Assembly (NCBI RefSeq): GCF_032461945.1
Contig: NZ_JAWCUD010000003.1
Span: 434,001-498,000 of the forward strand
Length of the DNA stretch: 64,000 nt
From: Paenibacillus_E violae
Lineage (GTDB): Bacteria > Bacillota > Bacilli > Paenibacillales > NBRC-103111
Reading direction: 5' to 3'
A program made the position numbers and the translations under genes. Below the pieces are notes generated by a model. The model did no database searches and was not told the DNA's origin. It saw only the letters and a list, made by a program, of their open reading frames with translations. Positions 17,299-27,478 of the stretch are shown one piece after another. Position 1 is the stretch's first letter. Each line of letters starts with the position of its first letter.

Positions 17299-18771
17299 TC
17301 AATTTATCGATGCGACTAATCTAACCGCCATATATTGACGCCCAGGAAGTTCAACACGGAACGCCCCTTCGAAAATGCCTGGCAACTTGGTTATCGTCAT
17401 ATTCCATGTATCAATTACTTCTACACAATAGGAGACACCGGACTCGTGTTTGAAATGCCGGTAACGCGGCTGATTAAAACCAAAGTAGTACAAGTAGTAT
17501 TCATCCTTCACGCCTGCACAAGGCAAATCCCAGGAAGAAGGCAGTGGATTCAATATGCCACCTGGACTTTGTTCAATGATTCGGCGAAGGAAAGCGATTC
17601 TCTCAGGACTTATACCTGCAAGTTCGCCTCCCTTTGACCACCATAGAACTTGCTTCTCATTATAATAGGTCTCTCCATGCCCAACATAACCGCCACGAAC
17701 AGCACCTTCCCAGAATCGACGGGTTAGTTCTTCCCCTGTGATGTTTCCCCAACCGTGTTCGATGTCCCCTTCATAAGCACATTCGTCTACGATAATCGGC
17801 TTATGCCACTTGTTACGCCATTCAGTCGTTTCTTCTGCCGTTTTATACATGTCGATTCGTTGTATACTACAATGAGTTACCCAAGGTTTGCTGTAATCGT
17901 AGAATCGGAGACAATTATGATTGGAAATGAGATGACCGACCGGATCGCTTGATGTCACGATTTCGGCATAGTACTCCCAGTTTTCCTCTTTTTTAGAATT
18001 CATTAAATCAAACTCATTGGCTAGTGACCACCATACATTCCGGTATGCGGCAAGACGTGCTGTGAGATATCGAAGATATCTTTCATCGACTTCCAACGGC
18101 ATCTGTGAGAAACCCCATCGATCATACGGATGGAATAAAATGAGATCCGCCTCTATACCGAGCTTACCAAGATCAGCGATCCTCTGCTCAAGATGCTGGA
18201 AAAACACCGGATTAAATCGGCTATAGTCCCAACCTTCCTCCAGTGAGCCTTCGAAAGGATAGTACATGGGCTCGTTTACATTAAACTGATAAGATTTCGG
18301 GAATACGCACATTCTCAGCTTATTGAATGGGGAAGCCTTCAACGTCGATAGGGTTTGTTCTTCAAGATTAGCGGGCTGATGTGTCCAGGCGTAGCAGGTT
18401 GTACCTACCGGTAGATATCGGAGGCCGTCTGCGTAGGCAAAGTGGAATGTATCACTTACTCGAACTGGACCATGATTATCTGGAGATGATTCTACACAGA
18501 CAAAGCCACCAACCTGTCCATCGAGTGCTACTACATTACTAGATGTACGATAACTCCAATTTCCCAAGGTTGTCGGCATGAATCGAATACGAAATATGCC
18601 TTCGCCATCATAGAATCCCATCACATTCACTGAATGGTTACCTGAGTAAAACTCGGCGGATAGAGATACTTCAATAAAAGGATTTCCGTCATATGAAGCA
18701 AAAAACACTAGCTCAAAGATATCCCATTGTTCAACTTGTTCGTTTGTTGGCCTGATTTGAGCGAAGGTCAT
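17299..18771 (-). CDS. Putative glycoside hydrolase, DUF5060-DUF4038-DUF5605 type
   Basis: 490-residue enzyme without signal peptide, so probably intracellular. An N-terminal beta domain resembling DUF5060 (about residues 8-100) precedes a TIM barrel resembling DUF4038, which includes GH140 apiosidases. Candidate acid/base glutamate is in LANEFDLM (near residue 253) and nucleophile in IIVDECAYEG (near 328). The C-terminal part resembles DUF5605. The start at 18771 is preceded by GGAGAGG. It is the last gene of operon B, 15 bp after the GH43-like gene, so it probably trims oligosaccharides taken up by importer B. The exact bond cleaved cannot be read. Confidence 0.78.
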   Translation of the reverse strand: MTFAQIRPTNEQVEQWDIFELVFFASYDGNPFIEVSLSAEFYSGNHSVNVMGFYDGEGIFRIRFMPTTLGNWSYRTSSNVVALDGQVGGFVCVESSPDNHGPVRVSDTFHFAYADGLRYLPVGTTCYAWTHQPANLEEQTLSTLKASPFNKLRMCVFPKSYQFNVNEPMYYPFEGSLEEGWDYSRFNPVFFQHLEQRIADLGKLGIEADLILFHPYDRWGFSQMPLEVDERYLRYLTARLAAYRNVWWSLANEFDLMNSKKEENWEYYAEIVTSSDPVGHLISNHNCLRFYDYSKPWVTHCSIQRIDMYKTAEETTEWRNKWHKPIIVDECAYEGDIEHGWGNITGEELTRRFWEGAVRGGYVGHGETYYNEKQVLWWSKGGELAGISPERIAFLRRIIEQSPGGILNPLPSSWDLPCAGVKDEYYLYYFGFNQPRYRHFKHESGVSYCVEVIDTWNMTITKLPGIFEGAFRVELPGRQYMAVRLVASIN

Positions 18772-18786
18772 AGGTCTGCCTCTCCT

Positions 18787-20316
18787 CTAAATAGTACTTT
18801 CCACCTTATCAAATCGAAAGAAATCAAAATCAGCATGCCCGCCAACCTGCTTGGTCGCATAATTAAATAACCCGATCCGATAGCCCATAAAATGATCCAA
18901 GGTATACTTCATCTTCAACGAAGATCCGATTTTCTTCCATTCTTCACCATCAGCTGAGTAGTAAAAGCTTGCAAGATCCGTACTATTTTCAAAATTGAAA
19001 TGAATCTTCAAGTAAATCAAACTATCCTCGTATAGAATCCGCTCGACCGCTTCTTCACTACCGTCGCCTCCATTAACACACATCGCAACATATCGCTCGC
19101 CGTTCGCTGCGATTTGAATACCGACTGTTCCGAAATGATTTTGAAGTGCAACCATTCCTGCATGATCACCCGGCTTCATATGGGAAACATCCATTGCCGT
19201 AATGCCGATGCATACAGGACCCTCTGTCCGCTGCGTCAATGTATTGCGTGCTAATAGGATACTGTCGGTAATATTCCCCGTCTCTAATCGCAACCAGCCT
19301 GGACGCGCGATCACAGACCATAGGCGGTTATCCGGATTATGATTCCATTGCCAATTAAGCAGCAATTTATTTTCGTTATAGTCGAACTCATCGCTAATGA
19401 CCAATTGGGTAGGCGCCGTAGGTGCCGTGCTCGGGAATTGCGCCTGGAATGAAACTTGCACTTTACCTTCCATCCCAATGACCGGCCAGTCCTCCACCCA
19501 AGTAACTTGAAGCACAATGGGAATTCTCCCCACAGCATCATGATCTTGAAAGAATAAGGCATACCACTCATCCTGCGGTGTATCCACGATGCCTCCTTGA
19601 GCGATACCATGATTGCGATATCCCATGTCGTCATCAAGAATCACTTTATGCTCATAAACACCGAGCAACTCCCTGGATCGGTAACAAAGCTGCCTACGAC
19701 GTCGATTTCCGGTATTGGGCCATTCAATGAAAAACAAATAATAATAACCGTTCAGCTTATACGCATGGCACCCCTCGCATCGCAGCATGATGCCGTCACG
19801 TTCCGTCTCGAAGAGCCGCTGATCGATACCTCCAGATTTTACTGTCATCACATCAGATGTCAGTTCCGTAATGCGAATACTACCGTTGCCGTGAATGACA
19901 TAAACCCTGCCATCGTCAAACAGCAGACTTGGATCATGATGTATTCCTGCAATGACAGATCGCTCCCACTTCCCGTTCTCGATATCTGCTGTCCGATAGA
20001 TGTAGAACTGGTTCATATCATTACTTGAGAAACACACATAGAACGTGCCATTATGATGCCGTAAACTTGCCGCCCATGACCCTTTACCGTAAATGCCTTT
20101 CCCATCCAGCAAATTGTTGGCGTCATTATCCTCTAAGGTATCGTAAACGTAGTTCACGATCTTCCAATCCATCAAATTCTCAGACTTCATAATCGGGCAT
20201 CCAGGCATTGCATGCATGCTTGTGCTTACCATATAGTAGGCCGTTCCTACTCTAATAACGCAAGGGTCCGGAACATCCGCCCAGATAATCGGGTTCGTTA
20301 TCGTCACATTCTCCAT
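18787..20316 (-). CDS. Glycoside hydrolase family 43-like enzyme
   Basis: 509 residues, no signal peptide. The five-bladed propeller domain (about 1-290) shows the GH43 features: the base aspartate in ADVPDPCV (near residue 16), the pKa-modulating aspartate in HHDPSLL (near 127), and the acid glutamate in RCEGCHAY (near 180). The C-terminal part (about 310-505) looks like the beta-sandwich (DUF1349/concanavalin-like) seen in beta-xylosidase and arabinofuranosidase subfamilies. Expected activity is exo-cleavage of arabinofuranose or xylose from oligosaccharides in the cytoplasm. AGGAGA precedes the ATG. It lies 43 bp downstream of the response-regulator gene of operon B. Confidence 0.87.
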   Translation of the reverse strand: MENVTITNPIIWADVPDPCVIRVGTAYYMVSTSMHAMPGCPIMKSENLMDWKIVNYVYDTLEDNDANNLLDGKGIYGKGSWAASLRHHNGTFYVCFSSNDMNQFYIYRTADIENGKWERSVIAGIHHDPSLLFDDGRVYVIHGNGSIRITELTSDVMTVKSGGIDQRLFETERDGIMLRCEGCHAYKLNGYYYLFFIEWPNTGNRRRRQLCYRSRELLGVYEHKVILDDDMGYRNHGIAQGGIVDTPQDEWYALFFQDHDAVGRIPIVLQVTWVEDWPVIGMEGKVQVSFQAQFPSTAPTAPTQLVISDEFDYNENKLLLNWQWNHNPDNRLWSVIARPGWLRLETGNITDSILLARNTLTQRTEGPVCIGITAMDVSHMKPGDHAGMVALQNHFGTVGIQIAANGERYVAMCVNGGDGSEEAVERILYEDSLIYLKIHFNFENSTDLASFYYSADGEEWKKIGSSLKMKYTLDHFMGYRIGLFNYATKQVGGHADFDFFRFDKVESTI

Positions 20317-20359
20317 CGCTAACTCTCCTAATACTTAAAAATTGCTAATCCCAATACGC

Positions 20360-21979
20360 TTATTTCCTTACAATCTCACGATACTCCGCTGGAGTCATAC
20401 TGGTTGATTTTTTGAAAAATCGAGTAAAAGAGTGTGGGGTTTCATACCCTACCTGAACACCCACTTCAGCAATTTTAAGTTCATCCTTCTTGAGCAAATT
20501 TTTGGCTTTCTCCATTCTAACTTCATCAATATATTCAGATAGATTGACGCCACTTTCCTGCTTAAAAAGCCGCGATAAATAGGACGGATTGAAGTGTATC
20601 ACGCTAGCTAAACGTACGAGAGACAAGTCTTCACCCAGATGCTCCTCAATGTACAACCGGATCTTCTCTATCACCGCTGCTGCTCTATTGCGTTCTACAC
20701 TCAATCGAAGATTGAACAAGGACTCTGCGGTCTGTTTCAAAAACTCATAGCTATCTTGCCAAGATGAATGCCTATCTCTTTGCATAAGCCCGGTTGTTCC
20801 AACCTTATCGTGCAGCTCCCAACGGTTAATATAGGATAATAAATTGAGAGCAATCGTGTAATACAATTCCAGGGCGAAAGGTCCGCCACTTCCTCGTTCA
20901 TCAAAGGCTGTTTTCATTAGTTCGTTGAACAGATGGAGATATCCCTCTCTATTTCCACCTTCTAGATGAATCGCCAAGGACTCCGCCTTTTCTCTCAGCG
21001 TTCTTGAGTTAGCCGCGGTTCCAATGGTTTCCAAGGTGACTGTTTGAACCATCTGGGCACCGTCTCCCGCTCGCCAGTACTGCTCACTTCTCATTCGATC
21101 GTATATCTCAGAAAGCTGCTTCCATTCGCAGGTATCGGCGCAAAGCGTTATAGCAAAAGCAATTCCCAAAGAATCATGACAAGCTTGCTGCATAAGCTCA
21201 AATTGTCCCTCTAGAAATTTGACCGTGCGGGAATAGGCTTCTTCCGAATCCCTAACTTGGGCAAGCTTGGGTTGAACAAGCCAGACGAGGTCGCCGTATT
21301 GATCTAAGATTCCAAGACTGTTTGTGCGTTCTTCCAAAAATGTCTCTGCCAAAAATTTGACAGCAAGTGCTGCATTCTGACTTTCCGCAAAGGTATGATG
21401 TGTGTTCGTTCTTTGCAGGTTAGCCAACGCCACAAGGATGGGCAAAGTTGGATCAAGAGCAATGCCCAGATTACGGAAATCAACGACTAACTCCTCCGTT
21501 GTTCTTGTTCCTTGAAGCAAATAACGGAAATAATTCCCTTGAGCAAGGGTTTCGAGTGTAGTAAGCTTTTCTCTCGATTGGTTGACTAGATCGTGGAACT
21601 TTAAACTGTTTTCCAGTTCATGAATCGCATCTGTTACGGCCTTGATAATCTTATCGTATTCTTCACTCTTAAGAAGATAACTAACTCCAGGTGATTGAAT
21701 CGCTTGGTAGACATAATCAAAGTCATTGTACCCGGTTAAAAAAATAATTTTGCAATGCGGCCAATTACTGCGTATGTTTCTCATTAGCTCGAGACCATCC
21801 ATCCCGGGCATACGAATATCGGACATCACGATGTCCACTCTTGTGGTATTCATCCAATCCAGCGCTTCTTCACCGGAATAGGCTTTATACAAATCAAGAT
21901 TGAGATTCAGTTGGCTAAATACGTCAAACAGTCCGTCTGTAATGATTTCCTCATCATCAACGATCAGCATTCTAATCAT
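20360..21979 (-). CDS. Response regulator with AraC-type output domain (operon B)
   Basis: 539 residues. Receiver domain at 1-120 with acidic pocket VDDEE, phospho-acceptor aspartate in VMSDIRMPGMDG (near residue 55) and conserved lysine in YLLKSEE (near 107). A long middle region without clear domain follows, and the last 100 residues carry two helix-turn-helix motifs (LVRLASVIHFNPSYLSRLFK and VGYETPHSFTRFFKKS). The family regulates nearby sugar import and hydrolase genes. The ATG at 21979 overlaps the stop of the kinase gene by eight bases; a longer frame starting at GTG is less likely. Confidence 0.9.
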   Translation of the reverse strand: MIRMLIVDDEEIITDGLFDVFSQLNLNLDLYKAYSGEEALDWMNTTRVDIVMSDIRMPGMDGLELMRNIRSNWPHCKIIFLTGYNDFDYVYQAIQSPGVSYLLKSEEYDKIIKAVTDAIHELENSLKFHDLVNQSREKLTTLETLAQGNYFRYLLQGTRTTEELVVDFRNLGIALDPTLPILVALANLQRTNTHHTFAESQNAALAVKFLAETFLEERTNSLGILDQYGDLVWLVQPKLAQVRDSEEAYSRTVKFLEGQFELMQQACHDSLGIAFAITLCADTCEWKQLSEIYDRMRSEQYWRAGDGAQMVQTVTLETIGTAANSRTLREKAESLAIHLEGGNREGYLHLFNELMKTAFDERGSGGPFALELYYTIALNLLSYINRWELHDKVGTTGLMQRDRHSSWQDSYEFLKQTAESLFNLRLSVERNRAAAVIEKIRLYIEEHLGEDLSLVRLASVIHFNPSYLSRLFKQESGVNLSEYIDEVRMEKAKNLLKKDELKIAEVGVQVGYETPHSFTRFFKKSTSMTPAEYREIVRK

Positions 21980-23729
21980 GAGCAGCACCACCTTGATAAG
22001 GAATAGAAATGATACCTTTCAATCCCCCCAGCTCGCTTCGGCTTATTCGTAGACCGTATGCTTCACCGAACGTCATTTTGACACGGCGGTGAATATTCAC
22101 CAAACCCGTCGTCTCCGCATGTTCATCACCGTTATCCAGCGTGTCCGAGAGACGTTCCAATGTCTCATCCGTCAAGCTATCACCATTATCCTCCACAATG
22201 ATTCGTATCTCAGTCTCTTCCAATTCGAAACGAATCATAATATTTCCACTGCGTTTCATTTGTTCCAAACTGTGTTCAAATGCATTCTCGATAATCGGCT
22301 GCACAATTAAACGTGGTACGGACACCTGTTCAATTCCCCGCGGGAGAGCGTCAAATTGTACCCGAATACGCCGAGAGAAGCGTAATTCCTGAATCTCCGT
22401 GTACATTCTGGCATGGTGAATCTCTTGTTTCAGCAGCACTTCGTCAGATGCATTTCTGGTAACAAATTGGAAATATTCACCAAGCTGTGTGACGAACTGT
22501 CCGATCCTTTCAACGTCTCCAATTTTCGCCATCGTCCTCAGGATAAAGAAACTGTTGTATAGAAAATGTGGATTAATCTGCGATTGAAGCTGCTTCAGCT
22601 CCGCCCGTTGTGTCATAATTTTCTGCTTATACACCTGATCGATTAAAGAGCCAAGATTGGTGACCATTTGGTTAAATCGGCCATACAAGTAACCGAGCTC
22701 ATCCTTAGACTCGTGCTGGATATTCACATCCAGATCCCCATTTTCCATACGCCGAAAGCTCTTAACTAACGTTAACAACGGTTTGTGAATAAATTTGTAG
22801 GTGGAGAATGCATAAATTCCAATGATGACAACAGCAACAAAAATAAATAACCAGGCCCACAGATAAAACTTGTCTAGCGGCTTCTTAATTATTTGCTCTG
22901 GAATAAACCGGTAAATAGACATATTTAAATAATCAGAGCTTGCAATTGCCGTATAATATCGGCTTCCCGAGATTGTAAAGGTTCCTGTACTGTGAACTGG
23001 ATTTTGTTTGATCTGTGCAATGGTGGCCGGTATATCCTGCCATAAGTGCTCTAAAGATCCACTCGTGAGAATAACACTGGTATTCTCCTTGGTCATCAAT
23101 GTTCCACTTCCGGGATAGGTGTTAAACTGGCCTAACGCCTCCTGCAGTCTCTCCTGATCCAGTTCAATTTCAATAATGAACAACGGTTGATTCCCATTGG
23201 TTACTCCCTGCTTGGCAGCACTTAAAAATAATCCGCCATTCCACTCCATGATCTGGTTATTTCGACTGCTCAAAGCTGAGCGCAAGCCATTGTACCGTTC
23301 GGTATCAAATTCGCTTGGGCCATTGGCGGATGAAATCGTTTTGGATATCGGATAAATATGAGCACTTACATTTTTAATATAAGGACTGCTGTTTTGAATG
23401 GCATAAAGCCGTTTTCGCAGTGAGTTAATTTTTTCAGTGCGTTTAAACACATCCATCGTGTCCCAAGTCAGCGTCAGTTCGTTGAGATCTTCGTCCTCGA
23501 TAACGCCAAACTGCAGCAGCTTCATCCGTTCTATCTCTTTCTCAAGATCGTTGATATAGAAGGTTAGTTGGGACACCGCCGTTTTGGAGATGTCTTCGCT
23601 TGCCGTCTGGACGATCCAGTTATACAGGTAGACACCAAATAATAAAATCGGCAGCATGATAAGCAAAAAAGTGCTGAGCAGCCGAAGGAAAATCGTGTTC
23701 CGTAAAGTAAATGGCTGACGGTTGATCAA
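21972..23729 (-). CDS. YesM-type sensor histidine kinase (operon B)
   Basis: About 585 residues. First membrane helix near 18-42, extracellular sensor of about 240 residues, second helix near 285-308, a HAMP linker (KDELGYLYGRFNQMV), and the His_kinase domain with the phospho-histidine in QINPHFLYN. An HATPase domain (VQPIIENAFEHSL) ends the protein. The start is uncertain: a TTG at 23729 with GGGGG eight bases upstream is chosen, while the frame continues to a GTG at 23813 overlapping the permease stop. Located inside the importer operon, it probably senses the sugar that importer B carries. Confidence 0.87.
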   Translation of the reverse strand: MINRQPFTLRNTIFLRLLSTFLLIMLPILLFGVYLYNWIVQTASEDISKTAVSQLTFYINDLEKEIERMKLLQFGVIEDEDLNELTLTWDTMDVFKRTEKINSLRKRLYAIQNSSPYIKNVSAHIYPISKTISSANGPSEFDTERYNGLRSALSSRNNQIMEWNGGLFLSAAKQGVTNGNQPLFIIEIELDQERLQEALGQFNTYPGSGTLMTKENTSVILTSGSLEHLWQDIPATIAQIKQNPVHSTGTFTISGSRYYTAIASSDYLNMSIYRFIPEQIIKKPLDKFYLWAWLFIFVAVVIIGIYAFSTYKFIHKPLLTLVKSFRRMENGDLDVNIQHESKDELGYLYGRFNQMVTNLGSLIDQVYKQKIMTQRAELKQLQSQINPHFLYNSFFILRTMAKIGDVERIGQFVTQLGEYFQFVTRNASDEVLLKQEIHHARMYTEIQELRFSRRIRVQFDALPRGIEQVSVPRLIVQPIIENAFEHSLEQMKRSGNIMIRFELEETEIRIIVEDNGDSLTDETLERLSDTLDNGDEHAETTGLVNIHRRVKMTFGEAYGLRISRSELGGLKGIISIPYQGGAAHD

Positions 23730-23812
23730 GGTACAAGCCCCCAACTTTTTTCTTCCATTATAGCCTGAAGCTTGTAAGTTTCCTAAGCATTTGTTAGGAA
23801 GCCATCTATGCA

Positions 23813-24739
23813 CTACCCCTTAACGCTGCCAAGGACAATCCCTTTAACAAAATACTTCTGCAGGAAAGGATACGCCAAGATAATGGGAAGGGAGCCCAAG
23901 AAGATCTGTGAAGCTTTCAGCGTCCGATCAGAAATGAGAGCCATATTCAAGGCTTCATCACGTGATATATTCGTTAAATTTTGTTGAATGACGATCGTTT
24001 GAATGTAGCTCTGGAGCGGATAATGGCTCGGGTCTCCCATAAGCAGGAGGCCATCAAACCAACTGTTCCAATGTTCAACCATGGAAAATAAGGCAAGCGT
24101 TGCAAGAGCAGGCATGGATATCGGCACATAGATTTTCCAGAGTGTCGTCCAATAGCTTGCACCGTCCATGACCGCTGCCTCCTCCAGCTCCTTCGGCACC
24201 TCTCGAAAGAAATTAAGCAGCAGAACCACGCTGAATACGGGAACCGCACCGGGCAGCACGAGCGCCCAAATTGTATCCAGCATATTGTATTGTTTAAGTG
24301 TCGAATACCAAGGGATCAAACCACCATGAAAGAGCATCGTAATAAAGAAAATCCAAGCATAAACCATTCGCATGCGAAACGCCTTCGTTTCCTTGGATAA
24401 AGGAAATGCGACGAGGATGGTTAAAATCAAATTTAACGGCGTCCCGATCGCGATGCGCTCCAAGGATACAAGCATGGATTGCCAAAATGCTTGCCGACTA
24501 GCCGTAAACTTGTAAGAGGCTAATGTAAAGTCAACCGGCCACAGTTTTACATGACCTGCTGCGGCTGCCGTACTTGAACTAAACGAGATAGCAATGATAT
24601 GAATTAACGGGAGAACACAAATTAACGATACGATGATAAGAAAAGATACATTCAGAACGGAAAACCACTCGAATCGGATTCGACTTTTGGGTACCCGGAG
24701 ATAAGTATCAGACACAGAACTGGGTGTTGGTTGTACCAC
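23813..24739 (-). CDS. Carbohydrate ABC importer permease, YtcP type (importer B)
   Basis: 308-residue membrane protein with six helices. EAA loop EEAAVMDGASYWTTLWKIYVP and the usual C terminus FVKGIVLGSVKG. The start is a GTG at 24739 with GGAGGG seven bases upstream. It lies 14 bp after the partner permease and is followed by the kinase gene; the four bases around the stop are shared with the longest possible kinase frame. Confidence 0.88.
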   Translation of the reverse strand: MVQPTPSSVSDTYLRVPKSRIRFEWFSVLNVSFLIIVSLICVLPLIHIIAISFSSSTAAAAGHVKLWPVDFTLASYKFTASRQAFWQSMLVSLERIAIGTPLNLILTILVAFPLSKETKAFRMRMVYAWIFFITMLFHGGLIPWYSTLKQYNMLDTIWALVLPGAVPVFSVVLLLNFFREVPKELEEAAVMDGASYWTTLWKIYVPISMPALATLALFSMVEHWNSWFDGLLLMGDPSHYPLQSYIQTIVIQQNLTNISRDEALNMALISDRTLKASQIFLGSLPIILAYPFLQKYFVKGIVLGSVKG

Positions 24740-24753
24740 GGTTTTCCCTCCTC

Positions 24754-25656
24754 CTAGAAGATTCTATATTTTGCAAACCGATATGCCACAAAGTAAGAAC
24801 TTGAAATTAAAATAAGTGAAACTAGCGACTTGAATAGTCCGACGGCCGTTGCTACACCGTATTGAGCATCCAATAATCCGATCCGATATACAAAAGTATC
24901 CAGAATATCGCCGCTTTCATACACCTGAGGGCTATATAAATTGAACACTTGATCGAAGCCTGCGTTCAAAAGCTGTCCTAAACTGAGTACTGACAACAAG
25001 ACAATGACCATTCGCATGCCTGGAATCGTGATATGCCATATCTTATGCCAGCGGTTTGCGCCGTCAATCGTGGCAGATTCGTATAAGCCAGGGTCAATGC
25101 CCGTGATAGCCGCCAAATACACGATAGTCCCATAACCAAAATTTTTCCATATATCCGATGAAATGAGTGTAAACGGAAACCAATGATTGTCTCCAAGGAA
25201 AAATATCTTATTCAAACCGAAAGCACCTAATAATTGGTTAACAATACCAGTAGATGGCGATAGAATATCGATTAGTATTCCTCCTAGAACAACCCAAGAG
25301 AGGAAATAGGGTAAATAGATGGTCGTTTGCACGCTTCTTTTAATGACCTCATTCTTCAATTCGTTAAGAAGAATGGCGAAAATAATCGGCACGATTAAGC
25401 CTAGAATAAGCTTAAGACTTGAAATAAAGAGGGTATTCCACAGGACCTGATTAAAGCTGGGCAGGTTCATGACATATCTGAAATTATCCAACCCGACCCA
25501 TCGCTGGTCACCAAATAATCCCTTTGCAGGGATAAATTTTTGAAATGCAATGATAATTCCCGCCATTGGGACATATGAGAATAGCACAATGAGTACTAAT
25601 CCCGGTAACATCATTAGATGCAGCGGAAGCTCTCTCCACATTTTCCCGATACCCAT
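24754..25656 (-). CDS. Carbohydrate ABC importer permease, LplB type (importer B)
   Basis: 300 residues, six predicted helices, EAA loop YESATIDGANRWHKIWHITIP. The frame is open 31 codons further upstream, but GGAGG sits seven bases before the ATG at 25656. The upstream extension would run through the intrinsic terminator that follows the binding-protein gene, so it is not used here. Confidence 0.88.
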   Translation of the reverse strand: MGIGKMWRELPLHLMMLPGLVLIVLFSYVPMAGIIIAFQKFIPAKGLFGDQRWVGLDNFRYVMNLPSFNQVLWNTLFISSLKLILGLIVPIIFAILLNELKNEVIKRSVQTTIYLPYFLSWVVLGGILIDILSPSTGIVNQLLGAFGLNKIFFLGDNHWFPFTLISSDIWKNFGYGTIVYLAAITGIDPGLYESATIDGANRWHKIWHITIPGMRMVIVLLSVLSLGQLLNAGFDQVFNLYSPQVYESGDILDTFVYRIGLLDAQYGVATAVGLFKSLVSLILISSSYFVAYRFAKYRIF

Positions 25657-25681
25657 AAAATAACCTCCATTATTTAATGCA

Positions 25682-25718
25682 TAAAAAGCAGAGGAAGGAT
25701 GGTTAACCCGTCCTCTGC
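25682..25718 (-). terminator. Intrinsic terminator between binding protein and permeases (B)
   Basis: An 8-bp stem (25688-25695 with 25711-25718), 15-base loop and a T run (25683-25687 read on the minus strand) lie seven bases after the binding-protein stop codon. Partial read-through would give much more binding protein than permease, kinase, regulator and hydrolase. Confidence 0.75.
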
Positions 25719-25724
25719 CCGCAT

Positions 25725-27446
25725 CTACTTCTTCGTTGCTGCATACCATTCATTGACTTCTTTTGTAATTTGCTCGCCGCCTAGCTTAGTCCAGTCTTTC
25801 ACAAACTTATCGAATTCATCTACAGAGCCGCCCATAATAATTTTAGTGTAAGTCTCATTCATCAATTTTTCTAAAGTCGATTTCCGCTCAACCATCGTTG
25901 GCGTAGGTGCACCTACGAATTTATCCATCAGGAATTGACTATTTTTATCGTACTGGTCAACGACACCTTCAGAGCCTTCCGGACCATAAATGCGTTCCCA
26001 ACCCCACAAGGCAAACCCTTCTTTTGAACCCGAATTGAAAGCCTCTATCTTGCCTTGAATCGTTTTAGCTTCTCCCTTCAGGGTCGAGAAGTCGTTCGCT
26101 TTACGTGCCGCATCGATCGCTCTGAATGCCTCTACATTTTTCTTGACCGGGCTCGGAGTTACCGGCGACAGCTGCCATACGCTTTCTGCTTCCGGCGGTG
26201 CATAGTATTTGTCAAACTCCGCTGTTTTGCCAAAGTTTTTCTCCAGATGCATATTGAACAGCTTGATAACCGCCTCAGGATGCTTGAAACCCTTTTTCAC
26301 TGCAAAAAACTTGCTTGTACTGAACCTCAAAGGAACTTTAGGTGTATCGCCGGATTCCGAAACGATCGGGAATGCCCGCCATTGTGCATTCGGGTCATTG
26401 TTACGGTTCAATTGAAGCGGCCAGATGGAGTTCCACTGTTCGCCATACTCCATTCCGATCTTGCCCGCAGCTATTTGCTCAGATACCTTGCCACCGTCTT
26501 TAATCCCGAATTCCTGATCGATTTCTCCATTCTTAAACATAACTTGAAGGGCTTGAAGCGCTTTCTTAACTTCCGGCTGAATACCGCCAAACATCAGTTT
26601 TCCGGATGCATCGGTAATCCACAAATTCGGATAAGCCTTATACCCAGCCATGAACCCCTCTAAGCCTATAGCTCCTCCCCACAAGGCTTTGTTTAAACCG
26701 AGGCCAAATGTATCTTTTTTTCCATTGCCATCCGGGTCCTTCTCAGCAAATGCTTTTGAAATGGTTTGAACATCAGCCATCGTCTTTGGCGGCTGTAAGC
26801 CTAATTTGTTCAGCCAATCCGTACGAATCCAAATAAACATAGCGCGTTCAAGCGAGGAGTCGACCTGCGGGATCGCCATCAGCTTGCCATCAATCGTAGC
26901 CGCATCGAATGGGCTTTTTCCCTCTTGCGATAAGATCTCTTTGGTTAGGGGAGCCGCATATTTCTCATATAAAGCTGTCATATCTTCGATTTGACCAGAA
27001 TCTGCTAATTGCTTTAACTGAGTTGCGTTCACTGGAATAATATCAGGCAGATCGCCAGAAGCCAGCGTTACATTCAGTTTCTGTAAATACTGATCAGAAG
27101 TATCGCTCCCTTTTACGACCCAATTGTTTTTAATATTGATTCCGAGCTGTTCCTTATATAGACGTGTCCATCGGTTGTCTTCAAACGTTTCGCCTTTTAG
27201 CACACCGAGTACGTTATTCTCAACTACATCGCTAAGGTTCCTTACAAACGACACCTCAATTGGTGGATCATACTTGCCAAGCGGTTCTATATTTGCACTT
27301 TTCACATCGGTAGTTCCGGCTGTGCTCACTGCTTCCTTCTGTTCAGTACTCGTTGAATTGTTCTGGCTGGTGCAAGCCGAAATGAGCGTTGTTACAGCAA
27401 GTAAGGATACAGACAACGCTTTCATTTTGTGGTGTTTTAGCTTCAT
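25725..27446 (-). CDS. Extracellular solute-binding lipoprotein (importer B)
   Basis: 573-residue lipoprotein. The signal peptide ends in the lipobox TLISAC (cysteine near residue 24), then a Ser/Thr linker and the large LipO-like solute-binding fold. The ATG at 27446 is six bases from GGGGG; an upstream in-frame ATG (27452) and a longer frame are less well placed. It is the first gene of operon B, which also carries the permeases, two-component system and two glycosidases, so oligosaccharide rich in arabinose or xylose is a reasonable guess for its ligand. Confidence 0.9.
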   Translation of the reverse strand: MKLKHHKMKALSVSLLAVTTLISACTSQNNSTSTEQKEAVSTAGTTDVKSANIEPLGKYDPPIEVSFVRNLSDVVENNVLGVLKGETFEDNRWTRLYKEQLGINIKNNWVVKGSDTSDQYLQKLNVTLASGDLPDIIPVNATQLKQLADSGQIEDMTALYEKYAAPLTKEILSQEGKSPFDAATIDGKLMAIPQVDSSLERAMFIWIRTDWLNKLGLQPPKTMADVQTISKAFAEKDPDGNGKKDTFGLGLNKALWGGAIGLEGFMAGYKAYPNLWITDASGKLMFGGIQPEVKKALQALQVMFKNGEIDQEFGIKDGGKVSEQIAAGKIGMEYGEQWNSIWPLQLNRNNDPNAQWRAFPIVSESGDTPKVPLRFSTSKFFAVKKGFKHPEAVIKLFNMHLEKNFGKTAEFDKYYAPPEAESVWQLSPVTPSPVKKNVEAFRAIDAARKANDFSTLKGEAKTIQGKIEAFNSGSKEGFALWGWERIYGPEGSEGVVDQYDKNSQFLMDKFVGAPTPTMVERKSTLEKLMNETYTKIIMGGSVDEFDKFVKDWTKLGGEQITKEVNEWYAATKK

Positions 27447-27478
27447 GTACATCCCCCTATATTGAGTATTTAAAGCTA

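Noticed and set aside
25657..25749. Longer N terminus for the importer B LplB-type permease
   Set aside because: The extension would run through an intrinsic terminator and the end of the binding-protein gene, and has no ribosome-binding site.
26055..26663. A 202-codon plus-strand open frame
   Set aside because: Antisense to the importer B binding protein, no Shine-Dalgarno and low-complexity Arg/Phe/Cys content.
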